Counted from the first letter of the stretch, positions 1 through 6,694 are shown. The stretch is 9,264 bases of DNA from Chlamydiota bacterium (GCA_021772235.1 JAJFMI010000187.1:1-9264), one strand, 5' to 3'. The notes: generated by a model not told the origin, from the sequence alone. Made by a program: numbers and translations.

Positions 1-842
1 GTGATTGTCCATTTCATAAATTCTGTAAAAAATATCAGTGAATAGCTTGTGACTCTAATCACAAAAGCTTCGATATAAAATGCCGATTGAATAAAGCAGA
101 ATAGTGCAAATGAGTAAGCAACGCCAAAGAAGAGAGAGATAATAATTTCCTGCATTGTTGGGAATTGGAACGGTCCAGCAGAGGAGTGAAAAATAAGAAT
201 GCATAGCGAAAAAACAGATCCAATTATTCCTTGGTAAAAGCCTATTCGACTTGTATGTTCGGTCTTAATTAATGAGTGTAAAATTAAAATATTTACTGTA
301 ACGAGGGCGCCTGAAAATATTCCAGAAGAGAAGGTCTTGAAATCGCCCCAAATATGCTCGCTTGTGTAGTAGATAACGCAAACACCGATAACCGATGTAA
401 AAATTCCAGTCCAAGAAAGTTTTGTAATTTTACCCTTGGCAAGGAGGATCGTAATAGCAGCCCAAATAGGGTCAATCGTATAAAGAAGGGAGCGGTCGGT
501 TTCAGGCGACCATACTTTCGAGAAGATAAAGACAAAAAGACCAACCTCAGCAAGGACGCCACGAAACACGACTAACATCGGTTTATTGCAGGTGAAAAAG
601 CTGATTCCGTAAGGAAGACCAAAGAGAAAAAATGTAATTGTTATGGATAAGTGAAAGAAGAAAAGATTTACTGCTCCTCTCCCCTCAAAAAGAGGGATAG
701 TGTTGGGAAGGAGAGTTAATACTACAGATAGAGAACACCAGCCTATTGTTGCTAATACAACACCTAAGTGTCGTTGTCCTGAAAAAAAAGGCGCTGCCGC
801 ATGGCTGCGCCTAGTAATCCTTAAGATTTTGTGTAAATTCAA
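1..842 (-). CDS. EamA/DMT-family transporter, 3'-truncated by window edge, start uncertain
   Basis: A continuous minus-strand frame is open from codon 845-843 to the window edge. It encodes a very hydrophobic protein with about eight membrane segments visible before the edge. The arrangement fits the drug/metabolite transporter superfamily with paired EamA domains. The first domain ends with DRSLLYTIDPIWAAITILL followed by a short polar stretch and another helix, where EamA proteins typically carry a conserved S/N...P...A pattern. The second domain begins near GIFSGALVTVNILI. The substrate cannot be told; chlamydiae are known to use EamA proteins for host metabolites such as S-adenosylmethionine. 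The 5' end is odd. Between 782 and 583 the frame has no ATG, GTG or TTG, the next ATG (578) would lose the first two helices, and the only upstream start is TTG at 842. That TTG lies before the terminator at 782-811, so translation would cross the hairpin. The gene may be 5'-damaged. Family call fairly sure; start unsure. Confidence 0.7.
   Translation of the reverse strand, partial: MNLHKILRITRRSHAAAPFFSGQRHLGVVLATIGWCSLSVVLTLLPNTIPLFEGRGAVNLFFFHLSITITFFLFGLPYGISFFTCNKPMLVVFRGVLAEVGLFVFIFSKVWSPETDRSLLYTIDPIWAAITILLAKGKITKLSWTGIFTSVIGVCVIYYTSEHIWGDFKTFSSGIFSGALVTVNILILHSLIKTEHTSRIGFYQGIIGSVFSLCILIFHSSAGPFQFPTMQEIIISLFFGVAYSFALFCFIQSAFYIEAFVIRVTSYSLIFFTEFMKWTI
782..811 (-). terminator. Intrinsic terminator after the ykgJ-type gene
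   Basis: Read on the minus strand, GGCGC-A-GCC-ATGC-GGC-A-GCGCC forms a hairpin with a 5-bp GC stem, one A/A mismatch, a 3-bp stem and a 4-nt loop. It is followed directly by eight T residues (789 down to 782). This is a standard rho-independent terminator. It lies 71 nt past the stop codon of the YkgJ-type gene, so it is the likely end of the six-gene minus-strand operon. It overlaps the possible 5' end of the transporter gene. Confidence 0.85.
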
Positions 843-881
843 AATTCAACTTCAATTTAAAAAGCCAAACTTAACGGAAAG

Positions 882-1268
882 TTAATTATTAGGCAAGAAT
901 ATTTCACCATCTGGGTGATCAATGCCTTCGCAATAATTACGTGCATTTTCCCAGTCTTTTCGTGAACGTAAAAGAGAGGGCCAAAAAGGAAAGGTGCGGC
1001 ATTGTGTGGGTCTTGCGTCGTATACTGTGCAGCGATTTTCTTCTAAAAAGACACAGTCAAAATTTTTCGGATCTTCAAGAAGGGAAAGACGTTCTCCAAC
1101 CTGCCTTGTGTATCTTCGCAAAAAAGCTTGCCTTGAAATTTTCAGCTTGGAAATGAGCGTATCAATATCTTTTTCTTCCAACCAAACATATCCAGGGCTA
1201 CCAGTGCAGCAGCCACCGCATTCTGTGCATTTAAACCGCAATCCGTCGGCATACCACTGATCACTCAT
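882..1268 (-). CDS. YkgJ/UPF0153-type cysteine-cluster protein
   Basis: The 128-residue protein carries the family signature of two cysteine groups: C14, C17, C20 and C21 in FKCTECGGCC, then C72, C80, C90 and C113 around CTVYDARPTQCRTFPF. In the family (YkgJ, often called zinc- or iron-chelating, sometimes Fe-S oxidoreductase-like) these cysteines are thought to bind a metal or Fe-S cluster; the reaction is unknown. The frame extends upstream to 1364, but ATG 1268 is chosen. It places the conserved FKC block near the N-terminus, and its ATGAGTGA overlaps the stop codon of the phosphoesterase gene by 8 nt, a typical coupled junction. A purine-rich AAGGA lies about 10 nt upstream. It is the last gene before the terminator at 782-811. 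The neighbouring phosphoesterase and groEL resemble, from memory, the Chlamydia CT753-CT755 order. Confidence 0.85.
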   Translation of the reverse strand: MSDQWYADGLRFKCTECGGCCTGSPGYVWLEEKDIDTLISKLKISRQAFLRRYTRQVGERLSLLEDPKNFDCVFLEENRCTVYDARPTQCRTFPFWPSLLRSRKDWENARNYCEGIDHPDGEIFLPNN

Positions 1269-2115
1269 AGGAAAAAGTTTCCTTTTGGACACAAGTCCAA
1301 TTATTCCCATGGCGATCCTTTGACTCGAAAACTTCAACAAGAGCTTTGCTTTTGGAAAGATCAATAAGATTCCAGGAGCCGTGGTGCGCGTGAGAGACGC
1401 TGCCGCTGTCTAAGACGATTGGTAAACTGTCGGCGCGTAAATCGGCAATTGTGCGTCTGTGTGTATGTCCATGCAGATAAAAAAGAACATTTGGAAATGT
1501 GCGCAAAAGCTTTGCGAGTCGATCACCACCGATCAAGCGTCTTTTGTGCTTATCATTATTAAAGAAGGGAAAGTGGTTGACCAAAAGAACTTTTTTACCC
1601 GCGGGTATTTCCCGAAGGGTTTTACGCAACTGCTTTTCAATTTCTACTGTGAAATCTCCTGTTGCATCTACAAAAGGCGTGTACATCGACGTATCCAGTG
1701 CCACGACCCAAAAGTGATCTCCTAAAGCAAAAGAGCTGTTGCAAACTTCTTTGGGCATCTCTTGATAGAAAGCGCGCCTGCGCACTGCGCCTGACGTATA
1801 GTGGTCGTGGTTTCCTGGAATTGCCGTTACTCGTAATCCTTTTTCTTGCAGTTTTGCAATGAATTTGCGAGCGAGCTTGTATTCGCTTTTCTGTGAAGTT
1901 GTCGTTAAATCGCCTGAGATAAAGACATCTGTAACGCCTTTTTCTATAAAAAGATCGAGAAGAGAAAAGGGCTTTTCATTGAGATAAATACGACCGCGTT
2001 TTAAAAGCAGATTGGCATTGCCTAAAATCCGTTTAGAAAAAATCTGGAACGGATTTAAGCAGATTTTTGAAAAATGCAGGTCGGAAATATGTGCAATGCG
2101 AATAGGGCCCTTCAT
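1261..2115 (-). CDS. Calcineurin-like metallophosphoesterase
   Basis: This 284-residue protein has all five metal-binding blocks of the calcineurin-like phosphoesterase fold in order: HISDLH (D12, H14), SGDL (D69), PGNHDHY (N102, H103), VNHFPF (H181) and LHGHTH (H217, H219). Such enzymes use a two-metal centre to hydrolyse phosphomono- or diesters; relatives include the CpdA-type cyclic nucleotide phosphodiesterases and the YaeI/LpxG-like lipid pyrophosphatases. No signal peptide or membrane helix is evident, so a cytoplasmic or peripheral location is likely. The substrate cannot be assigned. The gene begins 20 nt after the basic-protein gene and overlaps the YkgJ-type gene at its 3' end. In Chlamydia a similar phosphoesterase is, as I recall, the neighbour of groEL_3; here two GT9 genes and a basic-protein gene separate them. 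Confidence 0.88.
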   Translation of the reverse strand: MKGPIRIAHISDLHFSKICLNPFQIFSKRILGNANLLLKRGRIYLNEKPFSLLDLFIEKGVTDVFISGDLTTTSQKSEYKLARKFIAKLQEKGLRVTAIPGNHDHYTSGAVRRRAFYQEMPKEVCNSSFALGDHFWVVALDTSMYTPFVDATGDFTVEIEKQLRKTLREIPAGKKVLLVNHFPFFNNDKHKRRLIGGDRLAKLLRTFPNVLFYLHGHTHRRTIADLRADSLPIVLDSGSVSHAHHGSWNLIDLSKSKALVEVFESKDRHGNNWTCVQKETFSYE

Positions 2116-2135
2116 AGAAGAGCCAGTATACCAAA

Positions 2136-2519
2136 TTACTTTCTTTTCAGCACCTTGTTAACGATACGTTTACCGCGATCAATTGTCTGCTTGCGGACAA
2201 CACTCATCCAGCGCGTCCCTTCAGAATGGATGTGCTCTGGCTCAGTTTGATAATCGACTTCATTGGAATTTTGTCTCTTCGAGCGCTTCTTTTTAAAGGA
2301 CTTAGCCTTTTTTCTGCGCATCGTCTTCTTCATCGCATTGAGTTCTTGCGATAGGTGCTCTTCGCGTTTGGCTTTTGAGGGGTCAAGGCTTGGCTTCTGG
2401 TAATTTTTTTCGATGTTTTCTATGGTTTGCTGTTCAGTATCAGCCGTGTAAGGGGGTTTCATGTTTTTGCGAACAAGCTTATTACGTTTATGATTATATT
2501 TATGTGGTGAATTCTTCAT
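2136..2519 (-). CDS. Highly basic hypothetical protein
   Basis: I do not recognise this 127-residue protein. It is very rich in Lys and Arg (few hydrophobic residues, two Trp/aromatic islands only), with a dense basic block at residues 64-82 (MRRKKAKSFKKKRSKR within it), a basic N-terminus (residues 7-18) and a basic C-terminal tail ending VLKRK. There is no signal peptide or membrane segment. This composition suggests binding to nucleic acid or another polyanion; a host-directed, nucleus-targeted protein is also conceivable because the central block resembles a bipartite localisation signal, but that is inference. The gene sits only 8 nt after a GT9 gene and 20 nt before the phosphoesterase, on the same strand, which argues that it is real and co-transcribed. 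There is no clear ribosome binding site; the upstream stretch is a run of TTA/TAA. Met20 is an alternative start. Confidence 0.6.
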   Translation of the reverse strand: MKNSPHKYNHKRNKLVRKNMKPPYTADTEQQTIENIEKNYQKPSLDPSKAKREEHLSQELNAMKKTMRRKKAKSFKKKRSKRQNSNEVDYQTEPEHIHSEGTRWMSVVRKQTIDRGKRIVNKVLKRK

Positions 2520-2527
2520 AATTATTA

Positions 2528-3370
2528 TTATAATAACTCTGAAATAGTATTACAAACATTTTTAACTTTAATTAGTTTCTTCCATTGTTTTTCTCGATAA
2601 CCCTTTGGAAATAAGGCGGAGGGCACCACCACGCGATTTTCACAAAAACTGGGGCGCCAGAGAGAAATATGGTTGCGGCGGTTGGAGAGCGTAACGGTCG
2701 GAAGACCTAATGCAGAAGCTAAATGTCCTAAACCTGAGTCATTTCCGATAAATCCCCCTGACTCGAAAAGAAATTGGGCTGTTTCTGTAAGTGAAGAAAA
2801 AAGTGGGACTTCCTCACTCCAACGCTCCTTAGCGGACATCACAAATTGTGGATCAAAGCCCTTTTCTTGCAATCTTTTTGCCAGGCATTCGAATTTCTCC
2901 CTTGGCCAGTTCCGTGAGCTATCCGCACTTGTGGGGTGGATCGCGATACGTTTGGGATGTTTTTTATAGGTAAGATTTTTTGGAGGAGATAAGCCACTTT
3001 TGCAGGGAACACCCAAAGCCTTTGCCAAACTGGCAGCAATCGGTCCTTTCGTGCCAATCAAAACATCCTTAGATCGTAGCGGCGGATGTTTTTTACACTC
3101 ATGATTGTGATAGAGAATTTCTACACTCGGCAATGCGCGAAATTTCTTTGCTCGAGGGGCATTTTCATTTTGGTAGAGAATGCGCGCAAACTCTTCATGA
3201 AAAGCGTCTTCTGGCTGAATAGAAAAATCGGGAAGCCACGGTTGCAAGCCCAAAAGAGCATCATGAAAGATCGTTACCCGAAACCCTTCGCTTTTTAGGT
3301 AGTTTGCTGCAATTGTAAAAATGATCCCATCGCCTAAGCCTCTACAGGGAATTAAGGCCGCATTTTTCAT
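2528..3370 (-). CDS. GT9 heptosyltransferase-like glycosyltransferase, copy B
   Basis: This 280-residue protein belongs to glycosyltransferase family 9 (ADP-heptose:LPS heptosyltransferase, WaaC/WaaF/WaaQ type). The N-terminus has the family's glycine turn in IPCRGLGDGI. The C-terminal Rossmann half has AIHPTSADSSRNWP (residues 143-156) and the hallmark FIGNDSGLGHLASALGLPT (207-225), which contacts the sugar nucleotide. It probably adds a sugar to a lipid- or protein-linked glycan at the inner face of the inner membrane; donor and acceptor are unknown. It is shorter than typical WaaC/WaaF (about 320-350 residues). The start at ATG 3370 puts MKNAALIPCRGLGDGI in register with the start of copy A, and overlaps the 3' end of copy A by 29 nt, so translation is probably coupled. 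It is clearly a paralogue of copy A, sharing IHPTSAD, RNW, IGNDSG and LWRP. Confidence 0.85.
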   Translation of the reverse strand: MKNAALIPCRGLGDGIIFTIAANYLKSEGFRVTIFHDALLGLQPWLPDFSIQPEDAFHEEFARILYQNENAPRAKKFRALPSVEILYHNHECKKHPPLRSKDVLIGTKGPIAASLAKALGVPCKSGLSPPKNLTYKKHPKRIAIHPTSADSSRNWPREKFECLAKRLQEKGFDPQFVMSAKERWSEEVPLFSSLTETAQFLFESGGFIGNDSGLGHLASALGLPTVTLSNRRNHISLWRPSFCENRVVVPSALFPKGYREKQWKKLIKVKNVCNTISELL

Positions 3371-4253
3371 AAAACTTTAGAAACTTTTTTGTTACAGATT
3401 TTACAGGGAGAAAGCACTGCCAGAAGTTTTCGCGCATACGAAAATTAATGCCTTTGAAATTGGGGAGGGGAAAGGGGACCGTTGCAATTTCTCCCTTTGT
3501 GAAATCTGGCCGCCAGAGTTGAACGCGTTTCTTATTTCCAGAGATGGTAAACGTTGGAACACCAATGTTTGAGGCGAGATGACCAATACCAGAATCATTT
3601 CCGATGAGCACTTCACAAGAGGAGATGAAGGAGGCCATGTCTAAAAGACTTGAAAATTCTGGCAGAAGAAATTCTCTTTCGACAAATTTCCAGTAGGGAC
3701 GCTCTTCAGGGCTTGTTGCAAAGGCAACCGTAAAACCTTTACGCTTTAATTGCCGCGCGAGGTCCATAAACTGTCTCGGGAGCCAGTTGCGTTTAACATC
3801 TGCCGAAGTGGGATGAATCAAAATGCGCTTTTTCGCTTTTGCATTTCTTGGTACATACAAGCCATTTTCTTTTGTGACAGGCTTACCTAGAATATCCTTA
3901 AGTGCTTCTTGGATATTTGTGGCAACCGGTTTTTTGGGAGAGAAAAGAAAATCTTTTGGTTGCATCGCTTTGCAGGGAGTGGGGAAAAGGAAACGCAATT
4001 CGGGAGTTTTTTCGCGATTGCGGATCAGGTCCCAGGCTCGTTTGGAGTTATCGTTCAAAACGATCAGTAAATCTGAAGGAGGAATGTCTCCCGGTAGAGC
4101 AATTTTACTCTCAGGAAAAAGAGGGCAGAGAAGCGCCGCTTTTTCATGATAGAGCGTCACATCATAGCCAGCAATTTTCAGCTGATGATGTGCAATCATC
4201 ATGAGTAGACCATCACCAATTCCATCTGGTGCAAGAAGAATCGCTTTATTCAC
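3342..4253 (-). CDS. GT9 heptosyltransferase-like glycosyltransferase, copy A
   Basis: This 303-residue GT9 enzyme shows APDGIGDGL at the N-terminus (residues 8-16), LIHPTSADVKRNWLP (145-159) and LIGNDSGIGHLASNIGVPT (216-234), the sugar-nucleotide binding signature of the heptosyltransferase family. The likely role is transfer of a sugar during lipopolysaccharide or other surface glycan assembly. The frame is open up to ATG 4295, but GTG 4253 is preferred: it starts the protein exactly at the first beta strand as in copy B, and overlaps the groEL stop by 8 nt (GTGAATAA), with GGA about 6 nt before it. The protein extends about 23 residues past copy B with an aromatic-rich C-terminus. Placement directly behind groEL implies co-transcription. 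Chlamydiaceae LPS contains no heptose, so a modified or different glycan is possible. Confidence 0.85.
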   Translation of the reverse strand: MNKAILLAPDGIGDGLLMMIAHHQLKIAGYDVTLYHEKAALLCPLFPESKIALPGDIPPSDLLIVLNDNSKRAWDLIRNREKTPELRFLFPTPCKAMQPKDFLFSPKKPVATNIQEALKDILGKPVTKENGLYVPRNAKAKKRILIHPTSADVKRNWLPRQFMDLARQLKRKGFTVAFATSPEERPYWKFVEREFLLPEFSSLLDMASFISSCEVLIGNDSGIGHLASNIGVPTFTISGNKKRVQLWRPDFTKGEIATVPFPLPNFKGINFRMRENFWQCFLPVKSVTKKFLKFYEKCGLNSL

Positions 4254-5802
4254 AATTTCCAATAAGTGCTTCGGAGCGCCAAATGACCCCTGCAACTGAA
4301 ACGCTGCATTTGAGAGACTCTTTTACAACTTTAGCTGGATCGATCACACCCGCTTGCAAGAGGTCTTCCATTTTTTCAGATTTTGCATTGAATCCAAATG
4401 CTCCATTCCCTTTTTTTGCTTCCACAAGAAGAGGAGCGCTCTCAAAACCAGCATTTTCCACAATTTGGCAAAAAGGCGCCTCGCACGCTTTTGCTAAAAT
4501 GTTTGCCCCCACTTTCTCCTCAGCAGAAAGTTCCAAATTTTTAATCGCATCTGCTGCGTGTACGAGTGCTATGCCGCCGCCTGTAACAACACCCTCTTCC
4601 ATTGCCGCACGAGTCGCATTTAAACTATCCTGAAAACGCTGTTTCTTTTCTTTCATCTCCACTTCTGTTGGCGCGCCCACCTCAATGACCACAACTCCAC
4701 CAAGCAGTTTTGCTTTGCGCTTTTCAAGCTTCTCTTTTTCATATTGTGAATCACAAGAGTTGAGTTCATTTTCAATCTGCGCAACACGTTCTACAGTATT
4801 GCCACCGCCATTTAGGATGAGCGTGTGATCTTTTCCTACCTCAACACGGCCAGCCGTACCCAGAACATCAACATCAGCATTTTTTAACAGCAGGCCTTTA
4901 TCTTCAGAGACACAAGTTGCCCCAGTAAGCGCGGCTAAATCTTCAAGTTGCGCTTTGCGGTCATCGCCAAAACCCGGCGCTTTTATCGCAACAACACGCA
5001 GAGAGCCACGCAGACGATTGATTACCAGAGTAGAGAGAGCGTCGCCCTCGATATCATCAGCAATAATCAAAAGTGGGAAACCCGTCCCTGAAATTGCCTG
5101 CAAAATAGGCAGAATTTCCTGCACTGAAGAGATCTTCTTATCTGTAATCAACACCTTGGGACTTTCCAATACGGCTTGCGATTCATCCGTGCAGAAGTGA
5201 CGACTCAAATAGCCGCGGGGAATTTCCATCCCTTCAACAGATTTTATTTCGCTCTCCGTGCCGCGCCCCTCTTCAATCGTGATGACGCCAGAATTTCCCG
5301 CCTTGGTAAAAGCCCTAGCGATTAATTTTCCAATTTCCCTATCACACGAGGCAGAAACCGTAGCAATCGACTCGACCTGTTCCTGCACTTTTGTTGCGCT
5401 CTCGCTAATTTTTTCTAAAACGACCTGCAGCGCTTTTTCCATACCGCGCATGAGCAGGATTGGACTATGACCAGCTGCAATTTGCTTTACCCCTTCAGAA
5501 ACCAAACAGTCTAAAAGAAGAATACCCGTTGTAGTCCCGTCACCACAGCGTTCTTTAATTTTTTGCGCCACCTCTTTTCCGATGGAAATCCCCATGTTGC
5601 AATATTGATCGCGATCTTCAATATCGTTCACAATACTACCACCATCTTTCGTGATTTTGGGCGCGCCCCAAGCGACATCTAGACCAACAGAGCGGCCTTT
5701 AGGACCTAAAGTGGGAGCGACCACATCGCGTAACTTACGCACACCCTCTTTGAGTTTGCTTCTTGCATCTTCTTCAAACAAAAGTTCCTTAGCTACCGTC
5801 AT
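4246..5802 (-). CDS. groEL3: Divergent GroEL-family chaperonin (chlamydial GroEL3-like)
   Basis: This 518-residue protein aligns with GroEL (Hsp60) throughout. ATP-site elements are kept: TLGPKG (31-36), TKDGG (51-55), GDGTTT (87-92, Asp88 corresponding to E. coli Asp87), and Asp392 in FQDSL for catalytic Asp398, followed by MEEGVVTGGG (401-410). The apical domain is changed: E. coli YLSPYF is YLSRHF here (198-203), replacing Pro and a substrate-contacting Tyr by Arg and His. The GGM-rich C-terminal tail is absent; the protein ends soon after SVAGVIWRSEALIG. No groES is adjacent. These points fit one of the extra chlamydial GroEL paralogues, not the main GroESL. The GroEL3 label rests on the murF, phosphoesterase and YkgJ neighbours, as remembered from Chlamydia. 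ATG 5802 is chosen over GTG 5814 because GAGGATCAAA gives it a good ribosome binding site. It is the first gene of the operon. No CIRCE operator is visible. Confidence 0.9.
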   Translation of the reverse strand: MTVAKELLFEEDARSKLKEGVRKLRDVVAPTLGPKGRSVGLDVAWGAPKITKDGGSIVNDIEDRDQYCNMGISIGKEVAQKIKERCGDGTTTGILLLDCLVSEGVKQIAAGHSPILLMRGMEKALQVVLEKISESATKVQEQVESIATVSASCDREIGKLIARAFTKAGNSGVITIEEGRGTESEIKSVEGMEIPRGYLSRHFCTDESQAVLESPKVLITDKKISSVQEILPILQAISGTGFPLLIIADDIEGDALSTLVINRLRGSLRVVAIKAPGFGDDRKAQLEDLAALTGATCVSEDKGLLLKNADVDVLGTAGRVEVGKDHTLILNGGGNTVERVAQIENELNSCDSQYEKEKLEKRKAKLLGGVVVIEVGAPTEVEMKEKKQRFQDSLNATRAAMEEGVVTGGGIALVHAADAIKNLELSAEEKVGANILAKACEAPFCQIVENAGFESAPLLVEAKKGNGAFGFNAKSEKMEDLLQAGVIDPAKVVKESLKCSVSVAGVIWRSEALIGNCE

Positions 5803-5828
5803 TTTGATCCTCACGAATTATCTCTCTA

Positions 5829-5857
5829 TTTTTACTCGAGCAGAGATTTAACCCCAA
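5829..5857 (-). promoter_or_regulatory. Candidate sigma-66/70-type promoter for groEL operon
   Basis: On the minus strand TTGGGG (5857-5852) and TAAAAA (5834-5829) are separated by 17 nt, which would place transcription start about 20 nt before the groEL ATG. Both boxes are only partial matches to TTGACA/TATAAT. The position is right and no better pair is seen in the gap, but this is a weak call. No TTAGCACTC-N9-GAGTGCTAA heat-shock operator is present. Confidence 0.3.
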
Positions 5858-5892
5858 GTAAATTCAACATTTCAGGCTCGCGTGGGGTAAAT
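5846..5892. repeat. Inverted repeat in the divergent promoter region, possible operator
   Basis: ATTTAACCCCA (5846-5856) and TGGGGTAAAT (5883-5892) are complementary over 10 bp with one extra A in the left arm, separated by 26 nt. The left arm overlaps the candidate -35 of groEL, and the right arm ends 8 nt before the candidate -35 of the plus-strand coiled-coil gene. It could be a regulator binding site serving both genes, or a chance palindrome. Confidence 0.4.
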
Positions 5893-5900
5893 TTTTCCTA

Positions 5901-5942
5901 TTTTCAATACAGTCTAATTGTAGTAGATTAAAGATAGAGGAG
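5901..5942 (+). promoter_or_regulatory. Candidate promoter and strong Shine-Dalgarno for coiled-coil gene
   Basis: TTTTCA (5901-5906) and TAGATT (5924-5929) are 17 nt apart and give 3-4 of 6 matches each to the housekeeping consensus. GAGGAG at 5937-5942 lies five nt before the ATG at 5948 and is an excellent ribosome binding site. The binding site is certain by eye; the promoter boxes are tentative. Confidence 0.4.
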
Positions 5943-5947
5943 TTTCT

Positions 5948-6541
5948 ATGCGTTGTATTGTTTTTTCTTTATTTGCTTTTGTTTCAGTTTTTGCAACTGA
6001 TTACTCTGACGTTCGCAAAGAATATATCTCAGTAGAGAGAGAATTGTTGAAAGAAAAAGGTGAGGCAGAGCTTCTTGAAAATCACTATCAGCTTTATTCT
6101 AAAGGTCTTGAGAAAAAACTTGAGGAGAGCTCAGAGAGATTTGCTAAAGTGAAAAAAGAGCTCACTCGTATGCGCAATTCGACAGTAGTTGGATATGAGT
6201 TGGAGCAGAGTCAGCTCCGTTATAAAGAAAAAAAAGAAGCGATGATCCCAATAAGACATCAACTTTCCCGCCTTCGCAAAGAGGGAGAGGCGAAGTTAAA
6301 AGAGTATGAAATAGCAATCGCAGAAAAACGAGTACGAATTGAGCAGCTCCAAGAGAGAAGACAAAATCTTGAAATCAACGTTTCAAAAAACGTTGAAGAA
6401 GCAAAAGCGGAGATGATCGCAGCGAAACGTGAACTGCTTTCAGCAATCAAATCCCACACAAAAAATCTTGATACTTACCAAAAAGCCTATCAAGAATCGA
6501 TGAAACGCTATACCCAAGTAAAATCAAAAAGTGGTTTTTAA
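5948..6541 (+). CDS. Exported coiled-coil protein of unknown function
   Basis: I do not recognise a family for this 197-residue protein. Residues 1-16 form a short signal peptide: MR, a hydrophobic core CIVFSLFAFVSVF, then Ala before TDYSD, giving a plausible cleavage after A16. The mature part is almost entirely charged helix, rich in Glu, Lys, Arg and Gln with heptad-like spacing of Leu/Ile/Val, so a long coiled coil covers roughly residues 25-190. There is no second membrane segment, lipobox cysteine or C-terminal anchor. It is therefore probably a periplasmic or envelope-associated coiled-coil protein; size and layout recall Skp/OmpH-like chaperones, but no sequence signature supports that name. 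It has a strong ribosome binding site and its own upstream region, divergent from groEL. No clear terminator follows; the next gene begins 244 nt downstream. Confidence 0.75.
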   Translation: MRCIVFSLFAFVSVFATDYSDVRKEYISVERELLKEKGEAELLENHYQLYSKGLEKKLEESSERFAKVKKELTRMRNSTVVGYELEQSQLRYKEKKEAMIPIRHQLSRLRKEGEAKLKEYEIAIAEKRVRIEQLQERRQNLEINVSKNVEEAKAEMIAAKRELLSAIKSHTKNLDTYQKAYQESMKRYTQVKSKSGF

Positions 6542-6647
6542 CGGCGCTCTTTACGCTCTATTTTAAAAAAATTTCATCTATCTACTATAGTAAAGACCGA
6601 TTCGAAAATTATTCAATCTAAAACGGGGCCAAATCCACGGGGTTGAA

Positions 6648-6694
6648 CTATTTCAAATCGATCCATATTATTAATATTGAGCGATTTAAAATAG
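6648..6694. repeat. 47-nt palindrome in the gap between two plus-strand genes
   Basis: CTATTTCAAATCG (6648-6660) pairs with CGATTTAAAATAG (6682-6694) at 12 of 13 positions. Inside the 21-nt loop ATATT-ATT-AATAT (6665-6677) forms a second small stem. GGG before and CCC after can extend it with a bulge. There is no T-run directly behind it on either strand, so it is not a classic intrinsic terminator. The rest of the 6542-6785 gap holds no gene that I can see; a perfect 10-bp palindrome TACTATAGTA lies at 6583-6592. Confidence 0.55.

Noticed and set aside
293..575. Open frames of 73 and 89 residues on either strand in the left end.
   Set aside because: Both lie inside the transporter frame, whose continuous hydrophobic EamA pattern is far more convincing.
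867..886. TTAAC-GGAAA-GTTAA hairpin at the ykgJ-type stop codon as a terminator.
   Set aside because: The stem is only five AT-rich pairs; the GC hairpin with eight T at 782-811 is clearly the better terminator.
1269..1364. Longer N-terminus for the YkgJ-type protein.
   Set aside because: These 32 extra residues lie inside the phosphoesterase gene, and the coupled ATG at 1268 fits the family start.
5803..5947. CIRCE heat-shock operator upstream of groEL.
   Set aside because: No TTAGCACTC-type arms are present; the only palindrome there has an unrelated sequence.
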